Shown: positions 1 to 9,948, counted from the first letter of the stretch. The stretch: DNA of 64,000 nucleotides from Erythrobacter sp. (GCA_009993635.1 JAACTC010000006.1:310001-374000); one strand, 5' to 3'. Numbers and translations: made by a program. Notes: generated by a model from the letters alone, not told the origin.

Positions 1-51
1 GACGCTGATCTATTCGGCCCTCACCCACAGCAATGCAGGAGTATCAGACCG

Positions 52-2088
52 ATGACCTCACCCATCCGCACCGAAAAGCACGACAATGTGCTCGTGATCA
101 TTTCCGATAATCCGCCCGTCAATGCGCTGGGCCAGGCGGTGCGCGCCGGGCTGACCGATGGCATCGCCGAGGCCCTGTCCGACGATAGCGTCGAAGCCGT
201 GGTCATCCGCTGCGACGGGCGCACCTTCTTCGCAGGGGCCGACATCACCGAGTTCGGCAAGGCCCCGCAGGGCCCGAGCCTGCCCGAGGCGCTCGACAAG
301 CTGGAGGCGAGCGAGAAGCCGGTCGTCGCCGCGATCCACGGCACCGCGCTGGGCGGCGGCTGCGAAGTCGCGCTGGCGTGCCATTACCGCGTGGCGGTGC
401 CGAGCGCGAAGTTGGGCCTGCCCGAAGTGAAGCTGGGCCTGATCCCCGGTGCCGCCGGAACGCAGCGTCTGCCGCGTCTGGTGGGCGCGGAAGCTGCCCT
501 CCCCCTCGTCGCGATCGGCAACCCGATTTCGGCCAAGAAAGCCAAGGAGATCGGCCTGCTGGACGAGATCGTGGGCGAAGACAGCCTTGCCACCGATGCC
601 ATCGCCTTCGCGAAGTCGAAGATCGGCCAGCCCGTCCCCCGCACCAGCGAGGGTACGGCCAATCAGGACGGCGTGAAGAACCCCGATATCTTCGACGAAT
701 TCCGCGCCAAGAACGGTCGCAAGATGCGCGGCTTCGATGCGCCCAACGCCGCAATCTCAGCGGTGAAGGCGGCGGGCGAGCTGTCTTATGCCGACGGCGT
801 GAAGAAGGAACGCGAGCTGTTCGGCAAGCTGATGACCGGCACGCAGTCCAAGGCGATGCGGCACTATTTCTTCGCCGAACGCGCGGCCAACAAGGTCGAC
901 GATATTCCCGCCGACACCCCGCTGATCGACATCAAGAAGGTCGGCATCATCGGTGCGGGCACGATGGGCGGCGGGATCGCGATGAACTTCCTGTCCGCCG
1001 GTATTCCGGTCACCATCCTCGAGATGAAGCAGGAAGCGCTCGACCGGGGCACGGGCGTCATGCGCAAGAACTACGAGAACACGGCAAAGCGCGGACGCAT
1101 GACTGCCGAGCAGGTCGAACAGGCAATGGGGCTGCTCACGCCCACGCTCGACTATAGCGACCTCGCCGATTGCGATCTCGTGATCGAGGCGGTGTACGAG
1201 AGCATGGATGTGAAGAAGGACGTCTTCGGCAAGCTGGACGAGGTGGTGAAGGAAGGCGGCATCCTCGCCTCCAACACCAGCTATCTCGACATCAACGAGA
1301 TCGCCTCCATTACGAAGCGTCCCGGCTATGTCCTCGGCCTGCACTTCTTCAGCCCGGCTAACGTGATGAAGCTGCTCGAAGTCGTGCGCGGCGAGAAGAC
1401 GCGCGACGATGTGCTCGCCACCGCGATGAAGCTGTCGAAGAAGATCGGCAAGGTCGCGGCAGTCTCCGGCGTGTGCCCCGGCTTCATCGGCAACCGCATC
1501 CTCTCGCAGCGGCAGGCGCAGGCGAACAAGCTCATCATGGAAGGCGCGAACTACTGGGACGTCGACGACGTCCTGCTCGAGTTCGGCTTCCCCATGGGTC
1601 CGTTCCAGATGGGCGATCTGGCAGGCATCGACATCGGCTGGCACCGCGACCCGAGCAAGGTCACGACCGTGCGCGAGGCGCTGTGCGCGGTGGGCCGCTT
1701 CGGCCAGAAGGCAGGCAAGGGCTTCTACGACTACGACGAAGCGCGCCAGCGCACTCCGTCCGACGAAGTGAAGCAGATCATCGCCGACTTTGCCGCCAAG
1801 GAAGGCAACGAACAGCGCGACATCTCGAAGGACGAGATCCGCGAACGGCTGCTCTACCCGATGGTCAACGAAGGTGCGAAGATCCTCGACGAAGGCATGG
1901 CGCAGCGCGCCAGCGACATCGATGTGGTGTGGATTAATGGCTACGGCTGGCCGCTCTACACCGGCGGTCCGATGTTCTGGGCAGACACGATCGGGCTCGA
2001 TACCGTGGTCGCCGGGCTGGAAAAGCACGGCCTGCCGGTGAGCGATTACCTGCGCAAGAAGGCCGACGCGGGCGAGAGCTTCAACTAG
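52..2088 (+). CDS. fadJ: Trifunctional 3-hydroxyacyl-CoA dehydrogenase / enoyl-CoA hydratase (FadJ/FadB type)
   Basis: Cytoplasmic fatty acid beta-oxidation enzyme that hydrates 2-enoyl-CoA and oxidises the L-3-hydroxyacyl-CoA with NAD. The 678 aa protein has an N-terminal crotonase domain (oxyanion-hole region [10 protein letters not shown] near residues 96-105, catalytic-Glu segment PEVKLGL near 124-130), a Rossmann segment GAGTMGGGI near 301, the [15 protein letters not shown] dehydrogenase signature near 431, and a duplicated C-terminal dehydrogenase domain. AGGAG lies 11 bases before the ATG at 52. A reading frame entering from upstream stops at 53-55, overlapping this start as ATGA, so an upstream gene may be translationally coupled, but only 17 codons of it are visible and I cannot name it. 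A thiolase partner is not in the window. Very confident in family; FadJ versus FadB naming is by similarity. Confidence 0.95.
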   Translation: MTSPIRTEKHDNVLVIISDNPPVNALGQAVRAGLTDGIAEALSDDSVEAVVIRCDGRTFFAGADITEFGKAPQGPSLPEALDKLEASEKPVVAAIHGTALGGGCEVALACHYRVAVPSAKLGLPEVKLGLIPGAAGTQRLPRLVGAEAALPLVAIGNPISAKKAKEIGLLDEIVGEDSLATDAIAFAKSKIGQPVPRTSEGTANQDGVKNPDIFDEFRAKNGRKMRGFDAPNAAISAVKAAGELSYADGVKKERELFGKLMTGTQSKAMRHYFFAERAANKVDDIPADTPLIDIKKVGIIGAGTMGGGIAMNFLSAGIPVTILEMKQEALDRGTGVMRKNYENTAKRGRMTAEQVEQAMGLLTPTLDYSDLADCDLVIEAVYESMDVKKDVFGKLDEVVKEGGILASNTSYLDINEIASITKRPGYVLGLHFFSPANVMKLLEVVRGEKTRDDVLATAMKLSKKIGKVAAVSGVCPGFIGNRILSQRQAQANKLIMEGANYWDVDDVLLEFGFPMGPFQMGDLAGIDIGWHRDPSKVTTVREALCAVGRFGQKAGKGFYDYDEARQRTPSDEVKQIIADFAAKEGNEQRDISKDEIRERLLYPMVNEGAKILDEGMAQRASDIDVVWINGYGWPLYTGGPMFWADTIGLDTVVAGLEKHGLPVSDYLRKKADAGESFN

Positions 2089-2110
2089 GCTTCACCCTCG
2101 CCCGGACACG

Positions 2111-2148
2111 AAAAGGCCGGCGCCCCATACGGGACGCCGGCCTTTGTT
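2111..2148 (+). terminator. Hairpin terminator between fadJ and the convergent esterase gene
   Basis: AAAGGCCGGCG and CGCCGGCCTTT form a perfect 11-bp stem around a 12-base loop, with TTTG after the right arm and AAAA before the left arm. It sits between two convergent genes, so it probably acts in both directions. Confidence 0.8.
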
Positions 2149-2158
2149 GTAACGGCGA

Positions 2159-3772
2159 TCAGAGTTCGCTGGGCAGTTCGCGAATGTCCTTTTCGGGGTC
2201 GTCCACCAGCTGCGGCTCGACATTCAGCTCCATCACGTTGCGGCTGGTCGGCGTGTAGGCCTTCCATTCTGGCAGCAGTTCGCTGGACGGAGTGCCCGTC
2301 TTCGCAAAGGCGATCCAAGCATCGCTCATCATGTCGGCCATGGTCTGCACATCCTCGCCCGTGCCGACCAGCGCCGCGCTTTCCTTCGCGTTGTCGAACA
2401 TCAGCGGTATGTCGAGCGTGTGCGGCGTGCGCAGCATTCCACCGCCGATCGGCGTCTCCCACGTCAGGCGATAGACATAGACGGGAGCGCTTGCCGTGCG
2501 GCTCTGCTGGTCGGCCAGCAGGTAGGTGCCGCGCACGAAGCGGGTGCCCATCGCGATGGCCGCCAGATGCGTGGGCGAATAGTCGGGATAACGCGCGCGG
2601 TAGGCCTCCACCGCCGCCACGGCCTGTTCGCCCATTCCAGCGGTCATGGCGGACAGGGTTCCTTCGGTCAGCCGCCCGAACCAGGGTTGCGCGGCGACGA
2701 ACAGCGTCATCTCGTCCTTGTTGTAGCCGATCAGCACCGGGATATCGCGCGACTGCTCGGGCGCTGTGGGCAGGAACGGGTCGCGCGGGATGATCGTGCC
2801 ATCCGCAATCGGCCCGAACTGCGGCCCACTGCCCATCGCGCCGGAGGGTGTAGCCTTGCGCACCGCCTCGACGATCTCATCGCTGCGTACATTCTTCAGG
2901 TCTTCGAGCGTTTCGACACCTGCCGCGTCGAGGATCCTGGCGGCATAATCCGCCGCTTCGGCGGGCTTGCCGCTGAAGACGCCGGGGCCGGACTGGATCA
3001 CCGCCTTGTCGAACAGACCGTCGGCGGCGGGCATCGCCATCAGGTGGCTGACCTTCGATCCGCCGCCGGACTCGCCCATGATCGTCACATTGTCGGGATC
3101 GCCTCCGAAGGCCGCGATATTGTCGCGCACCCATTTGAGCGAGCGGACGAGGTCGAGATTGCCGACATTGCCCGAAGCAGCGAAATCCTCACCGAATTGT
3201 TCCGCGAGGTTGAGGTAGCCGAAGGCGTTTAGGCGATGGTTGACCGTGACGACCACGACATCGCCCTTCTCCGCCAGATTGCGCCCGTTATAGGCGGGCC
3301 AGTTGCCCGACCCGTAGGCGTAGCCGCCGCCGTGGAACCAGACCATCACCGGGCGCTTGCCCCCGCCGCCCGCCGCCGGGGTCCACACGTTGAGGAACAG
3401 GCAATCCTCGTTGTCCATCTTCGCTTCGGTGGAGGTGGGGAAGATCGCCTGAATGCGGCGGGTCATCTCGGATTCGGTCGGGCCGCTTGCCGAATAGAGC
3501 TGCATGCACGGCGCGCCGTAGCCAGTGGCATCGGCCACTCCTTCCCACGCTTCTGGCTTCGCGGGCGGCATGAAACGCAGGTCGCCCAGCGGCGGCGCGG
3601 CGTAGCGCACGCCGAGGAAGGCATCTACGCCATCCTGTTCGAGGCCCTGCACCGAGCCTGCGTCGGTCTGCACAACCGGGGTTGCTGCGGGCGGACCGGC
3701 GTCCTGCGCTGCAGCTGGCATGGTCAGCGCGAGCGCGGCGATCGAAGGCAGCAGCATGGCGTGTCGAATCAT
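2159..3772 (-). CDS. Type-B carboxylesterase with Sec signal peptide (cluster esterase 1)
   Basis: Alpha/beta-hydrolase of the carboxylesterase/cholinesterase family (537 aa, usual size), predicted to be exported because residues 1-22 form a Sec signal peptide ending AAA before Q. The nucleophile elbow GESGGGSK is near residue 235; the acid lies in the GYNKDEMTLF segment and the histidine in TPHTLDIPLMFDN, so the triad looks complete. The oxyanion-hole motif HGGGYAYGSGN is present. It is the last gene of a minus-strand run behind esterase 2 and a TonB receptor, suggesting that it hydrolyses a compound brought across the outer membrane. A hairpin separates it from the receptor gene, so it may be expressed at a lower level or from its own promoter. 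Substrate unknown. Confidence 0.92.
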   Translation of the reverse strand: MIRHAMLLPSIAALALTMPAAAQDAGPPAATPVVQTDAGSVQGLEQDGVDAFLGVRYAAPPLGDLRFMPPAKPEAWEGVADATGYGAPCMQLYSASGPTESEMTRRIQAIFPTSTEAKMDNEDCLFLNVWTPAAGGGGKRPVMVWFHGGGYAYGSGNWPAYNGRNLAEKGDVVVVTVNHRLNAFGYLNLAEQFGEDFAASGNVGNLDLVRSLKWVRDNIAAFGGDPDNVTIMGESGGGSKVSHLMAMPAADGLFDKAVIQSGPGVFSGKPAEAADYAARILDAAGVETLEDLKNVRSDEIVEAVRKATPSGAMGSGPQFGPIADGTIIPRDPFLPTAPEQSRDIPVLIGYNKDEMTLFVAAQPWFGRLTEGTLSAMTAGMGEQAVAAVEAYRARYPDYSPTHLAAIAMGTRFVRGTYLLADQQSRTASAPVYVYRLTWETPIGGGMLRTPHTLDIPLMFDNAKESAALVGTGEDVQTMADMMSDAWIAFAKTGTPSSELLPEWKAYTPTSRNVMELNVEPQLVDDPEKDIRELPSEL

Positions 3773-3804
3773 GGTATTTCGTCCTTGATATGTCGTGGCA
3801 CACG

Positions 3805-3838
3805 AAGGGGCGGAAGCCTTGGGAAGACTTCCGCCCCT
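3805..3838 (-). terminator. Hairpin between TonB receptor and esterase 1
   Basis: GGGGCGGAAG at 3807-3816 pairs with CTTCCGCCCC at 3828-3837 (10 bp, 11-base loop). On the minus strand the second arm is followed by TTCG rather than a T run, so it may be a weak terminator or an mRNA-stabilising hairpin in the 92-base gap. Confidence 0.6.
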
Positions 3839-3864
3839 CGCGTGGTCGGCTCAGCGAACCGTGA

Positions 3865-6800
3865 TCAGAACCGCACCTTGGTGCCGATCTTGAACGTCCG
3901 ACCCTTGGCGGTGCCGATGAACGGATCGTAGCTGTATTCCAGCCGCGCCTGCGGGGGATCGGTGTCGAAGAGATTCTCGACCCCGGCCTGCAGCTCCGCC
4001 TCGACCCCGGCAAGACGCAGATCGATCGAGGCGAAGACATCGTGAACGAAGAAGTCGTCTACCCGGCGACCGAAGTTGGTTCCGCCGAATTCCGGCGTTT
4101 CCGTGCAGAATTGCAGCCCGATGCAGCGGTTGTCGTCCACTCCGCTGATGAAGTTGCTAGACCAGGTGAAGCTCACCGGATCGATCTGGAAGTTGACGTA
4201 ACCGCTTGCCCGCCATTTCGACACTGTGCCGGGCGCACGGTCGTAGTTAGAAAAGCCAGCCGCATCGTAGCCGGTGCTGAAGAGCAGACCGTTGAACTCG
4301 AAATCGCTGAATTCGTATTCGAGCGTGTAGGTTGCATTCGCGCCCGCGTTGACGCGCACCGGCCCGAACTCGGTCCGGTAGTTCAGGCTGAAGTCGAGCC
4401 CGCTCGTCTTCACATCAGGGCCGTTGACAGTCTGCGTCTGAATGCGGCTGATGTCGTTGCCGATGGTAACGCCCTGCGTACAGGTTCCGCCCGAGAAGAC
4501 CACGAAATCGGCGAACGGGCTGGCGCAGTCCGCCAGCTGCGTCCCGTCGAGTCCGCCCGGCGCGACGTTGGCGGCAATCGCCTGCACGGGGAGCGTCGTG
4601 AAGCGTCCCTCGAATTCGTAGGTCCAGTAATCGACGCTGAAATTGAACCCGCCGAATTCGACGATTGCACCCACGTTGTAGGTAAGTGCGGTTTCGGGGG
4701 CCAGCGCCGGGTTGCCGACCGTATCCGTCGCCTTGTAGGCACCGCCCAGCACATTGATTCCGGCCACCGCGCTAACCCCGGCGGTGCCAAGGTCGGACGG
4801 CAGCGGGCCCCGGAAGGTATCGCCGATCGATCCGCGCAGGGCGAGGAAATCGGTGACCTGCCAGCGCGCTGACAGCTTCGGATTGATCGTTGAGCCCACA
4901 AGCCCGCCGTAATCCTCGTACCGGATCGCTCCGGTCAGTTCGAACCCGTTGAACACCTCCATCTGCGCCTCGGCGAAGACGGCGTAGACATCCTGCGACA
5001 GGCGCGCGCGCGGGTACTGGCCGAGGAAGGTGAAGGCCCCCACCGGGAAGTTGGTGTCGTTCGGATCGTCGAGGCACGACCGGTCGCCGTCACGCGCGCA
5101 TGGATAGGCCTGCGGATCGCTGAAACGGTTCAGCGGATCGGTTGCGAAGTCGGTCTTGCGGTATTGGCCGCCGAAAGCGTAGCCGAGCGTACGCCCGAAC
5201 AGGTTGGCCTCTCCGCTGAACACCGCGTCGGCGATGAACTGCTCTTCGGTGGCATTTGTCCCACTGCGTTCGGTGATGTAATCGATGACCTCCAGCGAGT
5301 TCTCGTTGCCGGGAACATAGGCGGGGTTGGTCAGACCAAGCGCCGGGTTGCCGGGCGCCGAGTTGATGAACGGGTTGAAGTACAGGCAGCCGTTCGTACC
5401 CGGGGTCGTGCCCGTGCAGTTCGCACCGCCGAATCCGTTAAGCGCGCGTTGCAGGCGATCGCTGACGATGTCGTTGGAAAACGCCAGGCGAGAGCTGTTG
5501 ATATACGTGCCCGAGGTTTGCAGCGTGAGCGCGTCCGACAGCTCGATGTCGAAGCTCGCCGACACGCGCCATGCGTCGTTGATCGCCTGCCCCTGCCCGG
5601 CCCCGCGCGGGTCAAGCGGGCTGCCGCCCAGCGCAAAGGGCCGGAACAGTACGATGGACGACAGTACCGGCGTGAACAGGCGCGGCGGCGTGCCCGGCGC
5701 AAACGTCTGCGCCAGATAGGCGGCATAGCCGGGATTGCTGGCGGGCACGGTGAAGGCGCTCGCACTGCCAGGGCCGTTTGGCCCCTGGGTGATCGGATAG
5801 CTGGGGGAATAGCCCAGTTCCTTCAGCTCGGTATGCGAATACAGAGCCTCGGCCGTGAACCTCACCTTGTCCGAAAGATCGGCGGTAAGCTGGCCGTAGA
5901 CCTGATAGCGGTCCTCTTCCTCGATCAGGTTGACGAAGGGGATGTAGCTGTAGCGGCAGACCGGCAGCGGCGTCGCGCCGGGGCGCGGAAAGGCCCCTTC
6001 GATCCCGCCCAGCGATTCGCACGCGTCGACTTGGTTGCCATCCACCCCAAGCCCCACGGTCGTGACGCCACGGCCCGGTATGATGCCGAGCGGTGCGTAG
6101 AGTCCAGGGTTGGACAGGAACGAGAAACCGGTCGGGTTATCGGCATAGGGCACTTGCGTGAAATCGCGCGCCGTCGTGGGCAGTTCGGAGCGATGCTGCC
6201 ACCCTGCCCCGATCATAAGGTTGGCGGTGCCCAAATCGAAACCGGCAAGCCCGCTGATGCGATAATTGTTATCCGACCCGTCGACGAATTCGTAGTCGCC
6301 GGCGACCTCGATCCCGGTGAAATCGCGACGGGTGACGAAGTTGGCGACGCCCGCGATCGCATCGGACCCATAGGTGGATGCCGCGCCATCCTTGAGCACC
6401 TCGATCCTGTCGAGCGCGAAAAGCGGGATCAGGTTGGTGTCCGCCGCGCCATCGCCCGGCTCGGTTGCAAACCGGCGACCATTGAACAGCACCAGCGTGC
6501 GCTCGCGGCCAAGGCTGCGCAGGTTGATGGAACCGACGCCTTGGCTGCCGCCCGCGCCATACTGGTTGGAATCACCCAGCACCGGCCCGACCGAAGGCAG
6601 GCTCTTGATGAACTCGAGCGGGCTGTCGATCCCTCGCGCCTCCAGCTCTTCCTGGCCGAACACATCGACCGGCTGCGCGCCGTCTTCGCGCTGGCCGCGG
6701 ATATAGGAGCCAGTGACCACGATGACGTTATCCGGTAGCGCCTCCATCTGCTCGGCAAGGTCGGGTTGGTTGTCGGAATCTTCGTCCGGGCTGGCTTGCG

Positions 6801-6867
6801 CCATTGCGGCAGGTGCAAGCGCGAAGGCGCAGGCGGTGCCCACCATGAAGTGCCATTTACCAATCAT
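3865..6867 (-). CDS. TonB-dependent outer-membrane receptor (large, cluster)
   Basis: Outer-membrane beta-barrel receptor of 1000 aa for TonB/ExbBD-driven uptake. Signal peptide to about residue 23 (AAMAQ), then an acidic linker, IVVTGSYIRG near residue 50, a plug domain with the SINLRSLGRERTLVLFNGRR region, and a C-terminal barrel ending in an aromatic FKIGTKVRF strand, as expected for BAM recognition. The GGGGAGAG ribosome site lies just before the ATG. It is 48 bases downstream of esterase 2 on the same strand and upstream of esterase 1, so receptor and hydrolases probably form one uptake-and-hydrolysis unit. The plug style (FIKSLPSVGPV, RDF repeats) resembles receptors for organic substrates rather than catechol siderophores, but the ligand cannot be read from sequence. 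Confidence 0.93.
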   Translation of the reverse strand: MIGKWHFMVGTACAFALAPAAMAQASPDEDSDNQPDLAEQMEALPDNVIVVTGSYIRGQREDGAQPVDVFGQEELEARGIDSPLEFIKSLPSVGPVLGDSNQYGAGGSQGVGSINLRSLGRERTLVLFNGRRFATEPGDGAADTNLIPLFALDRIEVLKDGAASTYGSDAIAGVANFVTRRDFTGIEVAGDYEFVDGSDNNYRISGLAGFDLGTANLMIGAGWQHRSELPTTARDFTQVPYADNPTGFSFLSNPGLYAPLGIIPGRGVTTVGLGVDGNQVDACESLGGIEGAFPRPGATPLPVCRYSYIPFVNLIEEEDRYQVYGQLTADLSDKVRFTAEALYSHTELKELGYSPSYPITQGPNGPGSASAFTVPASNPGYAAYLAQTFAPGTPPRLFTPVLSSIVLFRPFALGGSPLDPRGAGQGQAINDAWRVSASFDIELSDALTLQTSGTYINSSRLAFSNDIVSDRLQRALNGFGGANCTGTTPGTNGCLYFNPFINSAPGNPALGLTNPAYVPGNENSLEVIDYITERSGTNATEEQFIADAVFSGEANLFGRTLGYAFGGQYRKTDFATDPLNRFSDPQAYPCARDGDRSCLDDPNDTNFPVGAFTFLGQYPRARLSQDVYAVFAEAQMEVFNGFELTGAIRYEDYGGLVGSTINPKLSARWQVTDFLALRGSIGDTFRGPLPSDLGTAGVSAVAGINVLGGAYKATDTVGNPALAPETALTYNVGAIVEFGGFNFSVDYWTYEFEGRFTTLPVQAIAANVAPGGLDGTQLADCASPFADFVVFSGGTCTQGVTIGNDISRIQTQTVNGPDVKTSGLDFSLNYRTEFGPVRVNAGANATYTLEYEFSDFEFNGLLFSTGYDAAGFSNYDRAPGTVSKWRASGYVNFQIDPVSFTWSSNFISGVDDNRCIGLQFCTETPEFGGTNFGRRVDDFFVHDVFASIDLRLAGVEAELQAGVENLFDTDPPQARLEYSYDPFIGTAKGRTFKIGTKVRF

Positions 6868-6915
6868 TTCTCTCTCCCCAACATAGCCGTTTGCCGGCTT
6901 TTCTATTCGGTCGGA

Positions 6916-8334
6916 CTATTCGTCCTGTGTGGCAGCATCCTCCTCGGGGCCGTCCGGCAGAGCATCCGCCGGGGCCAACACCGGGCCTGTCGTCTCGATC
7001 AGCGCAGCCTCGCCACCCGGGCGATAGGCCTGCCACACAAATCCGTCGGCGCACTCGAACGCGCGGGCATCTGGTGCCATTTTTACAAAGGCGACCCAGC
7101 AGCCGTTGACGGTACGGGCCAGAGCCCGGTCGGCGGCGTCGGCGCGCTCCCCGCCCCAGCTCGAGCGGTCGATGGAATCGAAGGTGAACATCAGTTCCGC
7201 CGAATGGATCGGTCCGGCAGCCCACTCTCCGGTGCGGAAGGCAGGTGTGTGGTCGAAGCGGTAGAGAAACGCGGGCGCACCCGTATCGCCTGCCAGCGCG
7301 GCGAGCGTGCGGGCGGCGGCAAAACCTTGCTCGCCCTTGTTCGAACCGACCAGCACGGGAACATCGGTTTCCGCCCCCGCCCGCAGCGCGGCAATCGTGG
7401 AGGTGGGCTTGAACTCCGGATCGGGCGTAAAGAAGAAGCCAGCCCGCAACGGCTCGGACGCAGCGAAGGTCTGCGCGGAAATGCTGCGCATCTCATCCGC
7501 CGTTACGTTCGGCCCGATGCCGATGGTGTCGAGCGCCTCGATCGCCATTTTCTGCGCGTCTGCATTAGGTCGGTCGGGCAACAACAGGCTGCCCGACTGG
7601 ACGATAGCCTTGTCGAACAGACCCTTGGCCGACGGCAGCGAGAGCAGGTTGACGACGATGCCTCCGCCTGCGGACTGACCTGCCACGGTCACCCGCTCCG
7701 GATCGCCGCCGAATGCACCAATATTGGCCTTTACCCATTCGAGCACGGCCACGGCATCCTGCAACGCGTAATTGCCCTGCGGCTCGTCGGAATGCTCCGC
7801 TTCGAGCGCGGGGTGAACGAAATTGGCCAATGCTCCCAGCCGGTAATTCACGCTTACCGTGATGACGCCCTGCCGCGCATTGGCCGTCCCGTCATATGAG
7901 CCCAGGCTACCCGCACCGAGGAAGAACGCGCCGCCGTGAAACCAGACGAGCACGGGCGCGCCTTCGGCATTTTCGGGTGCGGTAATTGTCAGATAGAGGC
8001 AGTCTTCGGACTGGGCCCCGTTCACGCCGCCAAAGTTTGCAATAGTGGTATCGGTATCCACCGGCTGGGTGCATGGTGGCTCATGCGCCGTCGCCGCGCG
8101 CACACCCTGCCACGGCTCAACCGGCTGCGGAGGACGCCAGCGATTTTCGCCCGTAGGCGGCGCCGCGTAAGGCACGCCGCGAAAAACAATCACGCCGTCC
8201 TCGCGCGATCCCATGAGGGTGCCTGCTTCGACATCGACCGCAACCCCGTCGATCGGGTCTGGCATTTGCGCGCTAGCGACCTGCGGCACCAGGCCAGCAC
8301 TCAGTACAGCAAAGGCCGCCAAAAACCGGGACAT
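6916..8334 (-). CDS. Type-B carboxylesterase with Sec signal peptide (cluster esterase 2)
   Basis: Second carboxylesterase-family hydrolase, about 472 aa from the ATG at 8334, which is preceded by a purine-rich AGAGGGAGAGGGGG ribosome site; an upstream in-frame ATG at 8367 lacks one. The signal peptide MSRFLAAFAVLSAG...ASAQ indicates export. Nucleophile motif AGQSAGGG near residue 220, oxyanion loop FHGGAFFLGAG, acid region GSNKGEQGF and a histidine in GPIHSAELMF. It is shorter than the other three, with a reduced region between the acid and the histidine. First gene of the minus-strand unit (esterase 2 - TonB receptor - esterase 1), and divergent from the TetR-like gene at 8497, the likeliest regulator. 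Confidence 0.9.
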   Translation of the reverse strand: MSRFLAAFAVLSAGLVPQVASAQMPDPIDGVAVDVEAGTLMGSREDGVIVFRGVPYAAPPTGENRWRPPQPVEPWQGVRAATAHEPPCTQPVDTDTTIANFGGVNGAQSEDCLYLTITAPENAEGAPVLVWFHGGAFFLGAGSLGSYDGTANARQGVITVSVNYRLGALANFVHPALEAEHSDEPQGNYALQDAVAVLEWVKANIGAFGGDPERVTVAGQSAGGGIVVNLLSLPSAKGLFDKAIVQSGSLLLPDRPNADAQKMAIEALDTIGIGPNVTADEMRSISAQTFAASEPLRAGFFFTPDPEFKPTSTIAALRAGAETDVPVLVGSNKGEQGFAAARTLAALAGDTGAPAFLYRFDHTPAFRTGEWAAGPIHSAELMFTFDSIDRSSWGGERADAADRALARTVNGCWVAFVKMAPDARAFECADGFVWQAYRPGGEAALIETTGPVLAPADALPDGPEEDAATQDE

Positions 8335-8496
8335 TTCCCCCTCTCCCTCTTTATTACCTGTCGTCATAGCGTACCATTTACGATCTAACAACAAGCATAT
8401 TCGAATATCGGGTACGATATAGAGACTGATCGGTCCGCGTGCTGCAGGGCGCATTGCGGTGGACACGAACGGGGAGATCGGAATAGCATATCCCCG
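8335..8496. promoter_or_regulatory. Divergent control region with perfect palindrome and shared 14-bp motif
   Basis: This 162-base region separates esterase 2 (minus) from the TetR-like regulator (plus). It holds a perfect 12-bp palindrome, ATATTCGAATAT at 8397-8408, whose right half runs into GAATATCGGGTACG at 8403-8416. The same 14-mer recurs at 12967-12980 in another divergent region of the cluster. A role as operator for one of the two local TetR proteins is an inference. Confidence 0.55.
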
Positions 8497-9345
8497 ATGC
8501 AGATGACCCGCACCGAACTGTTCGATCTGATATGGTCCGCGCCAATGGGCGCGGTCGCCGCGCGGTATGGCCTTACCGGCAATGGCCTGGCGAAGATCTG
8601 CGACCGGCTCGACATCCCGCGCCCGCCGCGATCGCACTGGACCCGCAGCGCGTCCACGCGCGATCCGCGCCCGAAACTCCCCCCCGCCCCGATCGGCCTG
8701 AGCGAGACCTTTGCCCTTGGCCAGCGGCAGACCCGCCAGTCGCCCGGCACCCGGACGCGCATGTCCGCCGAGGAACGGCGGCAGCACCTGATGGATACCG
8801 CGAGCCAACTCGCCCTGAAGGAAGGTCTTTCGGCGGTTACCATTCGCGAAGTGGCGCGGTTGGCTGGGATCAGCGAGACACAGGTGCACAACTGCTTTGG
8901 CGGGCGTACCGAACTGCTTGCGGCTCTCGCCCGGCGCGAGATCGCGACACAGGAATCTCAGCGCCGGAGGCGCATTGCACGCGGCACGAACCATCAGACG
9001 CGCGTAATGCTCTCGACCATCGGGTACTTGCACGAGGCCGCCCGGCGTGGCCCCTTGCTGCAAATGCTGCTGCGTACAAGCGAGGTACGCGATGCGCTGA
9101 AGCCCGAACGGGCTGTGCAGAGCGATGCGGCCCGCGCGCCGATCCTTCAGCAGCTTGTCGGCCAGGGCAAGATGGACCTCCAGAGCGCACGCGCATCGAC
9201 CGCCGCACTCACCGCAGTCAGCCTGAAGGCGGGCGGCATCGTGGCGAGCAGGCGCGCGCCTTTCGCCATGGTGGAAGAAATCTGCCTCACCGTCGTGATG
9301 GCGGGGGCCGCCAGCGACGAAAGCCTCGCCGCAGGCGCGGACTAG
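8497..9345 (+). CDS. TetR-family regulator with an extra N-terminal helix-turn-helix domain
   Basis: Transcription factor of 282 aa with an unusual layout. Residues 3-46 (RTELFDLIWSAPMGAVAARY...DIPRPPRSHW) resemble a small DNA-binding domain found in proteobacterial proteins of unknown role (pattern ELYDLVW..PM...A..FGLS...L.K.C....IP.P..GYW). After a proline-rich linker, residues 88-140 form a TetR helix-turn-helix (VTIREVARLAGISETQVHNCF), followed by a poorly conserved ligand-binding half. Most TetR proteins are about 200 aa. It is divergent from esterase 2 and convergent, 9 bases apart, with a second TetR gene. It probably controls the esterase/receptor unit. The ATG at 8497 lacks a strong ribosome site; a start at the MSAEERRQ methionine (8761) would give a conventional TetR protein and cannot be ruled out. 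Confidence 0.8.
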   Translation: MQMTRTELFDLIWSAPMGAVAARYGLTGNGLAKICDRLDIPRPPRSHWTRSASTRDPRPKLPPAPIGLSETFALGQRQTRQSPGTRTRMSAEERRQHLMDTASQLALKEGLSAVTIREVARLAGISETQVHNCFGGRTELLAALARREIATQESQRRRRIARGTNHQTRVMLSTIGYLHEAARRGPLLQMLLRTSEVRDALKPERAVQSDAARAPILQQLVGQGKMDLQSARASTAALTAVSLKAGGIVASRRAPFAMVEEICLTVVMAGAASDESLAAGAD

Positions 9346-9354
9346 AAAACGGCC

Positions 9355-9948
9355 CTAGTTGGGTACGGCAGGCGCGAACCCGCCGACCGAGGCGGCGATC
9401 AGGCGCTGGCAGGTCGCGTGGGCCGTAGCCCGATCGATTTCATCATCGCGCACCAGCCGGGCCAGAGCTTCGGGGATCCCGCTGGTAATCTCTATCAAAA
9501 CGAAAGCCTCCCGCGGTGTAAGGCTGAGCGCCTCGCAGGTTTGCTTGGCAACACGGCGCACGAGGTGCAGAAAATGCCGCTTGCTTTCGAAACCCAGCGG
9601 ACTGTCCTGATGCCGTTCGCGCAGAATCAGTTGCAAGATCGGCCCGCTCTCGATCAGGTATTCGAGATAGCCCGCATAAGCCGCAGCCGCACGCTCGCAA
9701 AAAGGTTGCTCGGCGGCATCAAGGTTGGGCAGTATCTGCGCGCCCAATCGGCCCAGATGCTTCGCGAAGAGTGCGTCGATGATTGCCGGTACGCCTTCGA
9801 AATAGACGTATAGCAGGCTGCGGCTGACACCCACATGTTCGGCCACTTCGCCCAGCGACAGATTGAGCGTCCGGCTTTCGCAGATCAGCCTCTCCGCTGC
9901 GGGGAGCAGCTGCTGCTCCCGATCACCCTCTGCCGACATGGTGTCCAT
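9355..9948 (-). CDS. TetR/AcrR-family transcriptional regulator
   Basis: About 197 aa from the ATG at 9948, the usual TetR length. The helix-turn-helix LSLGEVAEHVGVSRSLLYVYF is near residues 30-50, followed by an all-helical ligand-binding region containing CERAAAAYAGYLEYLIESGP. Alternative starts are 9939 and 10005; the last lacks a ribosome site and would put the inverted repeat at 9963-9981 inside the gene, so 9948 is preferred. It lies head-to-head with the PrpD gene at 10078 and probably represses that gene, itself, or both. Ligand unknown; a thioester or acid intermediate of the cluster would be a natural guess. Confidence 0.85.
   Translation of the reverse strand: MDTMSAEGDREQQLLPAAERLICESRTLNLSLGEVAEHVGVSRSLLYVYFEGVPAIIDALFAKHLGRLGAQILPNLDAAEQPFCERAAAAYAGYLEYLIESGPILQLILRERHQDSPLGFESKRHFLHLVRRVAKQTCEALSLTPREAFVLIEITSGIPEALARLVRDDEIDRATAHATCQRLIAASVGGFAPAVPN

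Noticed and set aside
757-2028. A 423-codon frame opposite fadJ
   Set aside because: Shadow of a gene with unambiguous enzyme motifs.
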